From contig JAZRRX010000049.1 of assembly GCA_045651165.1 (NCBI GenBank), forward strand, positions 27,347 to 91,346: a DNA stretch of 64,000 nt, written 5' to 3'. The notes beneath the pieces were generated by a model. The model was not told the DNA's origin, made no database searches, and saw only the letters and a list, made by a program, of their open reading frames with translations. Positions 54,665-61,862 of the stretch are shown piece by piece; position 1 is the first letter of the stretch; each line of letters starts with the position of its first letter. Made by a program: the position numbers and the translations under genes. Source of the stretch: RGIG4608 sp045651165 (GTDB lineage Bacteria; Bacillota; Clostridia; Oscillospirales; CAG-272).

Positions 54665-55477
54665 TTATATATATTTATCAGCAAAAAGGCGCAATCTGCC
54701 CTTTTTAGTTGCTTGAGAAATGTCGCGGACGATGAATTTTCCGTATCCGCGAGCAGAAATAATATCACCTTTATCCACTCGGCTATCGGGCTTTGATGCC
54801 GTTTCGTAATTAAATTCAACAAAGCCACCTTTTATAAGATTTTGTCCCTTTTCGCGCGAAAGATTAAACAAAGATGCCACCACACAGTCAAGTCTATCAC
54901 TTGCAACTGTATCGGTAAATCCTTGATATTTCTGCATTGATGCCATATTCTTATCAAGTGAAACTTTCTCAATCTTAACTTTATCATTGCCAATGGAGGT
55001 TAATTCAAAAATGAGAAAATCTACAATCTCGGTTGAGCAAAAAACAATAGCATTACCACCATCAAGGACGCAGATATCTCCAAGCTTTTCCCTCTCAATT
55101 CCAAGAGCCAAAATACTGCCAAGATAATCTCTATGAGAAAGCGTTCTAAATCCACTTCCACTAATTTTAAGCGCAACAATGGAATTATCAAGATCTTCCT
55201 CAATAACGTCAAAAATATTCATTTCTTCGGCAGAAAATGAGATATATTCGGGCAAAAGAAAGATTTGCTTTCTCTGGGCCTCAAAATAGCCACCAAAAAA
55301 GCAAATCATATCTTTATTCCCTTTTGCCTCAAAATATTTCTCTGCCCTATAAATTTCGCTTGGCGTCATAAATGAGGAATGGCACACCACTCCCCCACGA
55401 GCCCTTTTTTCAAGGTCGTCAAGCTTTGCATAAAAGAGCTTCTGCTCTTTAGTATCAAAGGCAGGTGAATTATTCAT
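54665..55477 (-). CDS. YlmH-family S4 RNA-binding protein
   Basis: This 270-residue protein has an N-terminal region with VVCHSSFMTPSEIYRAEKYF and a central IEREKLGDICV segment, both typical of YlmH. A C-terminal S4 domain follows (ASDRLDCVVASLFNLSREKGQNLIKGGFVEFN). YlmH binds RNA and ribosomes and is encoded in the division cluster of Firmicutes. It begins 5 bases after sepF. Confidence 0.9.
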   Translation of the reverse strand: MNNSPAFDTKEQKLFYAKLDDLEKRARGGVVCHSSFMTPSEIYRAEKYFEAKGNKDMICFFGGYFEAQRKQIFLLPEYISFSAEEMNIFDVIEEDLDNSIVALKISGSGFRTLSHRDYLGSILALGIEREKLGDICVLDGGNAIVFCSTEIVDFLIFELTSIGNDKVKIEKVSLDKNMASMQKYQGFTDTVASDRLDCVVASLFNLSREKGQNLIKGGFVEFNYETASKPDSRVDKGDIISARGYGKFIVRDISQATKKGRLRLFADKYI

Positions 55478-55482
55478 AGGAA

Positions 55483-55935
55483 TTATTCTTCGTCGTAGAT
55501 TTCTTCTACTTCTTCAGTTTCTTCTACTTCCTCTTCAGTTGTGTCTTCAAGATCCTGAACACCAACATTTCTGGGAGCAAAAACAAGAGTTGTCTTTGTA
55601 ACACTCTTCATATCGCCACCAAGAACGTGAACTGCGCCCAAAAGGAAGTCGATAAGACGAATAGCACTCATTCTATCAAGAGATTCGATGTTAAGAACTA
55701 CTGTGCTACCAGCTACAAGATAATCTGCAATTGCAGCACCTTCTGCATTGCTCTTAGGCTTAATAACCTTAAGAGAAACAGGAGCTGTCTGACCACCGAG
55801 TGTCAAGCCATCTTTGCCCTTTTCGCCGTATGTAGTTACATCATCGTCTTCACCATAAACATCATCTTCATCGCGATAATATTTATCGTAATCGTTATTG
55901 TCTTTTTTTCCGAACAAGGATGCAAAATTCTTCAT
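55483..55935 (-). CDS. sepF: Cell division protein SepF
   Basis: SepF anchors FtsZ to the membrane. The 150-residue protein has a short N-terminus and an acidic linker (~12-40), then the DUF552 core: VSLKVIKPKSNAEGAAIADYLVAG and VVLNIESLDRMSAIRLIDFLLGA. An acidic tail EEEVEETEEVEEIYDEE ends it. It lies between yggS and ylmH. Confidence 0.95.
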   Translation of the reverse strand: MKNFASLFGKKDNNDYDKYYRDEDDVYGEDDDVTTYGEKGKDGLTLGGQTAPVSLKVIKPKSNAEGAAIADYLVAGSTVVLNIESLDRMSAIRLIDFLLGAVHVLGGDMKSVTKTTLVFAPRNVGVQDLEDTTEEEVEETEEVEEIYDEE

Positions 55936-55961
55936 TTGTTTTTCCCAACTTTCTTTTTATT

Positions 55962-56642
55962 TTAGTTTTTATTAAACATTTTTCTGCCAATTCTTATCAT
56001 GGTGGCTCCCGCCTGTGCCGCAGGCACAAAACTGTCGCTCATTCCCATAGACAATATTAACCCATATACATTATGCCCTTTTTTTTGCAAAATGTCAAGC
56101 ACTAATTGATAAGTTTCGAAAAAATATTTCAAATATTCGCTATTTTTTTCACATTTTTTGCCCATTGTCATAAATCCGCGCACTTTTATGCCCTCAAAAT
56201 GCGAAATTTCATCTAAAAATGCTTCAAGATTTTCGGGTAATACTCCACCCTTACTATCTTCTCTTCCCGAATTGATTTCGACAAGAACGTCCATAACAAG
56301 TCCACTTTTTCGTGCTTGCTTATCAATCTCGCGCGCCAGGTCAATTCTATCAAGTGAGCATATCATATCGACTTTATCGATAATATACTTAACTTTATTT
56401 GTTTGAAGTGAGCCGATAAAGTGAATTGGAACTTTTAACTCCTTTAATTTTTCGTATTTTTGGAGAAATTGCTGTACTCGATTTTCACCAATAGCACTTA
56501 CAGGATATCTCTTAACAAGGTATTCTATTTCGTCAATTTCTGCGCTTTTTATGGCAACCGATATCTGTGGTGGATTTTCGCAACATGCAGAAAGCTCTTC
56601 TACAACGGCGCTGTAATTCCTATCGATATATGAATAGTCCAT
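55962..56642 (-). CDS. YggS-family PLP homeostasis protein
   Basis: This 226-residue alanine-racemase-like barrel protein controls vitamin B6 pools. The start is the ATG that overlaps the upstream gene's end region and yields MDYSYIDRNYSAVVEELSAC; a longer frame upstream lies inside the preceding gene. The PLP lysine is in ISVAIKSAEI. Other conserved blocks are IGENRVQQFLQKYEKL, HFIGSLQTNKVKYI and LSMGMSDSFVPA. The latter is the phosphate-binding SMGMSxD region. Confidence 0.92.
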   Translation of the reverse strand: MDYSYIDRNYSAVVEELSACCENPPQISVAIKSAEIDEIEYLVKRYPVSAIGENRVQQFLQKYEKLKELKVPIHFIGSLQTNKVKYIIDKVDMICSLDRIDLAREIDKQARKSGLVMDVLVEINSGREDSKGGVLPENLEAFLDEISHFEGIKVRGFMTMGKKCEKNSEYLKYFFETYQLVLDILQKKGHNVYGLILSMGMSDSFVPAAQAGATMIRIGRKMFNKN

Positions 56643-56649
56643 ATCACAC

Positions 56650-57948
56650 CTACTTTGTAAGTATTTTGCCCTCATACATTCCATCAGGTTCAAGAATGAT
56701 AAGGTCATTTATATTAAGATATTCATAATAATTTTCTTTTGTCTTATCAAGTTTTGCGACAATATAATATCCGTTACCCTCAACAATAATATCAACTCTA
56801 CGGAAATTCACAACGCTTGCATTTAGAATATAAACTCCAACCTTCTCTTCTCCACTTTCTTTGTCAACTACAGTTGTTAACGCTTCAGTTGGCACTCGAT
56901 AGCCCTCTATCGAAGATATGTCGAGTTTAAACGTTTGATAACGAGAATAATCAAATCCTTCGGGCATAAGTGAACATGAGAATACAAGCACACACTCTCC
57001 ATTTTGACTTTCACCAATCTCCTCAAGAGTTACTTTAAGTGTTCTCTCTTTAATATCAAAAAGAGTTATGTTATATTCTCTTCCAACCTCTAAAAGACTT
57101 GATGTTACATCATCACAAACGGACGCTATTTTCCATACATTTTCGTAAACGAATTTACATGTGTAGGGGTTTTTCACCTTTGGATTTTTCTTTGTTTGCT
57201 CCAAAAGTTCTTGCATCTCACTCGGTGTAAGAGTTGAGAGCTTTTCATATGTAAGTTCTGTTTCATAGCCATCACAGGAGTGATAGAAATATCCACCCTT
57301 GTCGGCAAAAACATATTCTTTTTCTCCCTTAAATGAGCCATAAAGTGTTTCAAGTTCTTGCTTTAGACTTTCTATCTCGGCATTGTAATTTTTAACCTCG
57401 CCTCGATATATCTTCATCTGATTTAGGCAAACAGTTAATTCGTTTTCTATACGCGAAACTTTGTAATTCTCATTGTTCGAAATGGCAAGCATAAGAGATG
57501 TATAAAGCTTGTCAATCTCCATTTGAAGCTTTTCAATATCGACAACCGAAACAAGACCTTTAACGTTACTGCGTTCTAAAATATCTATTTTTTCTTTAAT
57601 CGTTTCTATTTTAGAATTGATATCTTCCCCAGAAAGTTCCGAATATATCTCAGCAACTACAGAATCGGTGGAAACTCTCTCACCGTTTGAAAAATATGGA
57701 CGCATATCGCCCTGATTTTTCGTTTTTATGGGCTCTTCGTTTCTAAAAATAACACCCTCAAGCATCACAGAACTACTCTGCTCAACAATACCTGCGGCAG
57801 TAGTTCCAACACTTTCAGAAAGACCTGAAAAAACGTGGTATCCTGTATAGATTATCAAAAGAGAGATAACTATGGTAAGAGCTTTCCAAGCAGGGCTAAA
57901 ACGTGGTTTTTTATTTACTTTTTTCTCGTTTTTAGTTTCTTTTTCCAT
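56650..57948 (-). CDS. HlyD-like membrane-anchored protein of the division cluster
   Basis: This 432-residue protein has a basic cytoplasmic N-terminus, one transmembrane helix (~25-45) and an exterior part with a long coiled coil (~120-210: INSKIETIKEKIDILER and following), between halves of a lipoyl/beta-barrel-type domain. This resembles HlyD adaptor proteins, but there is no export ATPase nearby. In Clostridia such genes often precede yggS-sepF-ylmH. The role is unknown. AGGAGG precedes the ATG. Confidence 0.8.
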   Translation of the reverse strand: MEKETKNEKKVNKKPRFSPAWKALTIVISLLIIYTGYHVFSGLSESVGTTAAGIVEQSSSVMLEGVIFRNEEPIKTKNQGDMRPYFSNGERVSTDSVVAEIYSELSGEDINSKIETIKEKIDILERSNVKGLVSVVDIEKLQMEIDKLYTSLMLAISNNENYKVSRIENELTVCLNQMKIYRGEVKNYNAEIESLKQELETLYGSFKGEKEYVFADKGGYFYHSCDGYETELTYEKLSTLTPSEMQELLEQTKKNPKVKNPYTCKFVYENVWKIASVCDDVTSSLLEVGREYNITLFDIKERTLKVTLEEIGESQNGECVLVFSCSLMPEGFDYSRYQTFKLDISSIEGYRVPTEALTTVVDKESGEEKVGVYILNASVVNFRRVDIIVEGNGYYIVAKLDKTKENYYEYLNINDLIILEPDGMYEGKILTK

Positions 57949-57978
57949 ATTTACCTCCTACTTAGAATTTTGGGTTAT

Positions 57979-58917
57979 TTAAAGATTTTCTTTTATTATG
58001 TTCTCTGCTTCATCACAAAGCTCGATTAGTGATTTATCGTCAGCCAAAAGCCATTTAACATCTCCGTGGGATGAAAACCATGTCAACTGTCTTTTTGCAT
58101 ATCGTCTAGTTGCCATTTTTAAGTCTTCAATAGCATCTTCAAGCGCTCTTTCACCCACAAAATAAGTGATAAGCTCTTTGTATCCTATTGCTTGAGCCGC
58201 GGTGGCGTTCTCTTCAAACACTCCGTCTTCAAGCAAGACTTTAGTTTCATTAAGAAGTCCTGTGTCAAGCATCTTATCAACACGAAGATTTATTCTATCA
58301 TAAAGACGCTCACGGTCCTCATATTTAAGTCCAATTTGTATTGCGCGATATTTACTCTCAAAGGTTTTGCTCTCTTTATCAAGTTCACTTTTGGTGCGTC
58401 CACTTGTCTTGTAAATTTCAAGAGCGCGTATAACTCTTTTTACGTTATTTGGGTGAATTTCGTCTGCAGAAACGGGGTCAATTTCGCGCAACTTTTGATG
58501 AAGCGCTTCGTTGCCTCTTTCTTTAGCGTAATTTTCCATTTCGCGTCTAAAATCTTCGTCAATTTCAGTTTCTTCAAACTGTGCCCCCGACAAAAATCTG
58601 TCAAGATAAAGTCCTGTCCCTCCACAGAAAATGGGCATTTTACCTCGAAAAATAATATCCTCAACCACTTTTTCTGCAAGTGGAATATAATCAGCACAGG
58701 AAAAGCTAACTTTAGGGTCTGCGAAATCAAAAAGGTGATGCTTTATCTCTGCCTGCTCACTCTCAGTTGGCTTTGCCGTGCCGATATTCATTTCTTTATA
58801 TATCTGCATTGAATCACAGCAAATAATTTCACCATTTAAGCGCTTTGCCAGTTCAATCGCAAGCGCGCTTTTTCCACTCGCTGTAGGTCCTACCACTGCA
58901 ATTACAGTTTTTTTCAT
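57979..58917 (-). CDS. miaA: tRNA dimethylallyltransferase
   Basis: MiaA prenylates A37 of tRNAs reading UNN codons. The start at 58917 (AAGGAG six bases before) gives MKKTVIAVVGPTASGKSALA; an ATG two codons upstream directly abuts the binding site. The protein (312 residues) has the P-loop GPTASGKS, ICCDSMQIYKEMNIGTAKPT, FCGGTGLYLDRFLSG and ATRRYAKRQLTWF. It precedes the HlyD-like gene on the same strand. Confidence 0.96.
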   Translation of the reverse strand: MKKTVIAVVGPTASGKSALAIELAKRLNGEIICCDSMQIYKEMNIGTAKPTESEQAEIKHHLFDFADPKVSFSCADYIPLAEKVVEDIIFRGKMPIFCGGTGLYLDRFLSGAQFEETEIDEDFRREMENYAKERGNEALHQKLREIDPVSADEIHPNNVKRVIRALEIYKTSGRTKSELDKESKTFESKYRAIQIGLKYEDRERLYDRINLRVDKMLDTGLLNETKVLLEDGVFEENATAAQAIGYKELITYFVGERALEDAIEDLKMATRRYAKRQLTWFSSHGDVKWLLADDKSLIELCDEAENIIKENL

Positions 58918-59021
58918 AAGCATCTCCTTTTAGATTATTTTAATTAATATATTATATCATAATTAATATTAGATTTCAATAGATTTGTGGGATAAATTTT
59001 GATTTATCATTCTCAAAAAAA

Positions 59022-59050
59022 TAAGTGGCTGTAAAAAATACAGCCACTTA
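59022..59050 (-). terminator. Terminator of the hydroxyacid dehydrogenase gene
   Basis: The 12-bp perfect stem TAAGTGGCTGTA with its complement has a 5-base loop and is followed by T-rich sequence on the minus strand. Confidence 0.85.
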
Positions 59051-59081
59051 AATTTCTTTTTTATTTGATGTGGTTTTTCAA

Positions 59082-60035
59082 TTATTTTAAATCAACTCTG
59101 TTTCTGATTTCACCATTGAAAAACGATTTTATGTTCTCTTTTACCTCATCGCAAAGGCGTACTCTTGCATCGAGTGAACCCCATGCCATATGTGGTGTGA
59201 GAAGAACGTTATCCTCATTCATTATCTCATAAAAAGGATGCTCCCTGCCAAACGGCTCACAGGAATAAACATCGCAGGCAAATCCACCTATCTTGCCCGA
59301 TTTTACCGCTTCTGCAATAGCTCTCTCGTCAGTTACAGCTCCTCTTGCCACGTTGACAAGAATTACTCCGTCACGCATTTTGGCAATTTTTTCGGCATTG
59401 ATGAGTCCACGTGTGCCGTCATTAAGTGGTGTATGAATTGTAATTACATCGCACTCGCGACAAATTGTGTCAATGTCCACGCAATCAAAATCATCTATTG
59501 CTTCCCTTTTGTTGACGAGCACCTTGCAACCAAGTGCCTCGGCTACACGAGCCACTCTGCGACCAATATTGCCAAATCCGACAATACCCCATTTCATTCC
59601 GTCAATTTCACGGTAAATGGGGGACAAAATATTTGCCACTCCACACTCGGAATACTGTCCACTTGACACACTTCTTTGATATTCTTTGCTACGATTTATA
59701 AGTTGAAGCACAAAGCCGACAGTTAATTGTGCTACATTCGTGGTGGAATATCCAACCACGTTGCAAACACCAATGCCACGCTCTTTTGCATATTCAATAT
59801 CAATGTTATCAAAGCCAGTTGCCGTGACGCAGATGAGTTTTAGATTTTGGGCATTTTTGAGAGTATGCTCATTTAATTTGAGCTTGTTAGTTATTGCCAC
59901 GTCGCAATCTATTGTTCTCTCTCTTATTTCATCTTCGGTGCTTGATGGATATATTTCAATCTCGCCCAAAGCGGAAAAGCTTTCAAGGTCGAGTCCATCT
60001 CCAAGTGCAAGAGAGTCAAGAAATACAATTTTCAT
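59082..60035 (-). CDS. D-2-hydroxyacid dehydrogenase (hydroxypyruvate/glycerate type)
   Basis: This 317-residue NAD-dependent dehydrogenase has the Rossmann motif WGIVGFGNIGRRVARVAEALG. Its catalytic Arg is in VNVARGAV, the Glu in the region of CDVYSCEP, and the His in LTPHMAWGS. The LTPHMAWGS/ARGAVTDE pattern is closest to glycerate (hydroxypyruvate) dehydrogenases, but lactate-type substrates cannot be excluded. The start at 60035 follows GGAG by six bases; an ATG four codons earlier overlaps that site. Confidence 0.88.
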   Translation of the reverse strand: MKIVFLDSLALGDGLDLESFSALGEIEIYPSSTEDEIRERTIDCDVAITNKLKLNEHTLKNAQNLKLICVTATGFDNIDIEYAKERGIGVCNVVGYSTTNVAQLTVGFVLQLINRSKEYQRSVSSGQYSECGVANILSPIYREIDGMKWGIVGFGNIGRRVARVAEALGCKVLVNKREAIDDFDCVDIDTICRECDVITIHTPLNDGTRGLINAEKIAKMRDGVILVNVARGAVTDERAIAEAVKSGKIGGFACDVYSCEPFGREHPFYEIMNEDNVLLTPHMAWGSLDARVRLCDEVKENIKSFFNGEIRNRVDLK

Positions 60036-60065
60036 ATTTTTCTCCATAGTTAATTTATAAATTGG

Positions 60066-60373
60066 GATTTGTCGGGATGTAAGTAGAAACTATTTTCAAG
60101 CCAAAGTAACCTTGTAGGGACCGACGTCCCCGACGGTCCATTTCAAAGATAAAGTAACTTTTTTATAAAAATATTTGATTTTGTTTTCGCGAAGCCGTGA
60201 AAAATGTGTTTATCGTTCGTTGTGGACCGCCGAGGTAACGAAGTGGCGCGAGGGTCTTAGAAAACAACACAGTGTGTTGTTTTCCCCCGAGCGTGACCGA
60301 GCCGCAGCGAGACCGTCGGTCCCTACAAAAGTTAGTTTTTGTTAAAAATAAATTTCAAACTCCCCGACAAATC
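60066..60373. repeat. Terminal-inverted-repeat element (MITE-like), no coding capacity
   Basis: The ends carry an 11-bp perfect inverted repeat GATTTGTCGGG (60066-60076 and 60363-60373). Inside is a second, 13-bp perfect inverted repeat TGTAGGGACCGAC (60113-60125 and 60315-60327), then GGTCC/GGACC half-sites, and near the right a 10-bp hairpin (60261-60283). It has no ORF of note. It fills the 406-base gap between the dehydrogenase and the XRE regulator genes. Target duplications were not evident by eye. Confidence 0.75.
60261..60283. repeat. Dispersed hairpin module, second copy
   Basis: This 23-base hairpin (arm AAAACAACAC, loop AGT) is identical to 10316-10338 in the tmRNA array. Its right flank, GAGCGTGACCGAG, resembles GAACGGTGACCGAAG there. 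The remaining flanks differ. Confidence 0.85.
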
Positions 60374-60454
60374 AAAATTTGATTATGTATCATTTTAACA
60401 CAAAAATAGCGCAAATTCAAGTGAATTGCGCCATTTTTTGAGTGTTTTTTTATT

Positions 60455-61270
60455 CTATTTTCTCTTTAATTTACCAATTACACGACCTACGCAACTTACA
60501 GTTTCAAAATCCTTAAGAAGAATATCTCCATAGATCTTATTCATTGAAATAAGTCTATCTCCACCGTAAATTTTGAAATAGCCATTTCCGTCAAGAATGA
60601 AAATTCCAAGCTCACCCACCTCAACGTAATCGGAATTAGCAACTAGTAAAACATCACCATCGCGATATTTGGGTTCCATACTGTTACCGCTTATGCGCAA
60701 AGCAAAATCCGCCTCGCGAGTTCTCTCGTTATCGGGAATCATAATATCATCAGTTGCAGGTGAATCAACAAACACGCCAACACCTGCCGACACGGGCATA
60801 TCGAAAAGTGCGATGGAACGCTTGCCAAGTCCCCTGTTCTGCTGAATTTCTCTTGCGCTGATTTTAGTATCAAGAGATATTGCAGTGGGCAAAATCTTAC
60901 CCTGGGGCTTTGTTGCCACGGAATGATCCATATAAGGTGCGCGCGCAACTCTTTCCTTCTCTTTATCAAGAACCATGGTTACAAGCTCCTTACCGTGTTG
61001 GTCGAGCGCACGATAATTTTCAATTATTCTCATTTCACCACGGTCAAGTGTGAAATTATTTGTATTCTCGGGAACACCGTTCACCACGTATTCAAGGGAC
61101 GTACCAAGCGCATCACAAATGGCAACAATATTTGAAAGTTTGGGACTATCACTTATTCCTGCAAGAATTTTTGAAAGTGTGCCAAGCGGAATACCGGTCA
61201 TCTCCGAGAGCGCGTCATTGGTTATTTTCTTTTCACTTTTAAGTAATTTTATTCTATCAATATAATCCAT
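60455..61270 (-). CDS. LexA-like XRE/S24 repressor
   Basis: This 271-residue regulator has an N-terminal XRE helix-turn-helix (ITNDALSEMTGIPLGTLSKILAG, ~17-40) and a C-terminal S24 peptidase-like domain. The likely Ala-Gly cleavage site is in MPVSAGVGVF. The catalytic Ser is in RISGNSMEPKYRDGD and the Lys in GYFKIYG. This suggests RecA-stimulated self-cleavage as in LexA/CI, or simple repression. AAAGGAG precedes the ATG. It is transcribed divergently from a 114-residue membrane protein gene. It resembles phage CI as much as LexA; no phage genes are nearby. Confidence 0.88.
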   Translation of the reverse strand: MDYIDRIKLLKSEKKITNDALSEMTGIPLGTLSKILAGISDSPKLSNIVAICDALGTSLEYVVNGVPENTNNFTLDRGEMRIIENYRALDQHGKELVTMVLDKEKERVARAPYMDHSVATKPQGKILPTAISLDTKISAREIQQNRGLGKRSIALFDMPVSAGVGVFVDSPATDDIMIPDNERTREADFALRISGNSMEPKYRDGDVLLVANSDYVEVGELGIFILDGNGYFKIYGGDRLISMNKIYGDILLKDFETVSCVGRVIGKLKRK

Positions 61271-61301
61271 AAGAAAACTCCTTTGTCAACAAATTTCCTT
61301 T

Positions 61302-61339
61302 TGTGGAATCATTATAGCACATATTTTTCCGTTTGTAAA
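61302..61339 (-). promoter_or_regulatory. Promoter and operator of the LexA-like gene
   Basis: On the minus strand, TTTACA and TATAAT are 17 bases apart. The -10 box lies inside a TGTG-N12-CACA palindrome (61302-61321), the same arrangement as in the divergent promoter, which suggests autorepression. Confidence 0.7.
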
Positions 61340-61389
61340 GAGTTTTTTGAAAATTTTTAAAATATTTTTCTATTTTTGGAAAAAACCTA

Positions 61390-61429
61390 TTGACAAACCG
61401 TGTCAGTTGTGGTATTATAATGTCACAAC
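61390..61429 (+). promoter_or_regulatory. Promoter and operator of the 114-residue membrane protein gene
   Basis: TTGACA (61390) and TATTAT (61413) are spaced by 17 bases. The -10 region is inside GTTGTG-N12-CACAAC (61406-61429), which contains the core TGTG-N12-CACA. Confidence 0.72.
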
Positions 61430-61459
61430 AATTCCAATTAAGGAAAAAGGAGAACAATT

Positions 61460-61804
61460 ATGAACGCAACTTACAACTATAAAACAAGTAGAAATAACAT
61501 AAATTTTGCACCTAGCAATTCCAAAAAAGGAACTTGCCGTCCATTCGTTCGCAAGCGCCCGGCTTACGTTGAACATGCCGAAAAATGCCTTTCATTTATT
61601 GATATGATTCTTGAATTTCTCTGCTCTGCTCGTGTTATTGTTGGAGCAAAAGCAGTGTTCGGATTTTTAGCGCTCATCGGTCTTATTGGCATAATCGGTG
61701 GCATTGAAGTTGGCAAGATTTCCTTGCTCACAGGTGTCCTCTGCTTAGCGCTTGTAGTGGCTCTTGAATTTGTGATTTTGAGAGATGACGACTATAATAG
61801 ATAA
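61460..61804 (+). CDS. Small membrane protein, putative target of the LexA-like regulator
   Basis: I do not recognise this 114-residue protein. It has a basic, polar N-terminus (~1-50) and two hydrophobic segments (~54-80: LCSARVIVGAKAVFGFLALIGLIGIIGG, and ~86-106), ending in acidic residues DDDYNR. AAAAAGGAG precedes the ATG. It is driven by a promoter with the same operator as the divergent repressor gene. A damage- or stress-induced membrane role is possible but unproven. Confidence 0.7.
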   Translation: MNATYNYKTSRNNINFAPSNSKKGTCRPFVRKRPAYVEHAEKCLSFIDMILEFLCSARVIVGAKAVFGFLALIGLIGIIGGIEVGKISLLTGVLCLALVVALEFVILRDDDYNR

Positions 61805-61815
61805 TATAAAAATAT

Positions 61816-61842
61816 AACTCCCACGGAAATTCCGTGGGAGTT
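61816..61842. terminator. Bidirectional terminator
   Basis: The 12-bp perfect stem AACTCCCACGGA with its complement has A/T tracts on both sides and lies between the small membrane protein gene and the convergent lipoprotein gene. Confidence 0.88.
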
Positions 61843-61862
61843 TTTATTATACAATCTATAAA

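Noticed and set aside
60455..61804. Prophage remnant around the CI/LexA-like regulator
   Set aside because: No structural, lysis, integrase or replication genes are in the vicinity; the only neighbour is a single small membrane protein.
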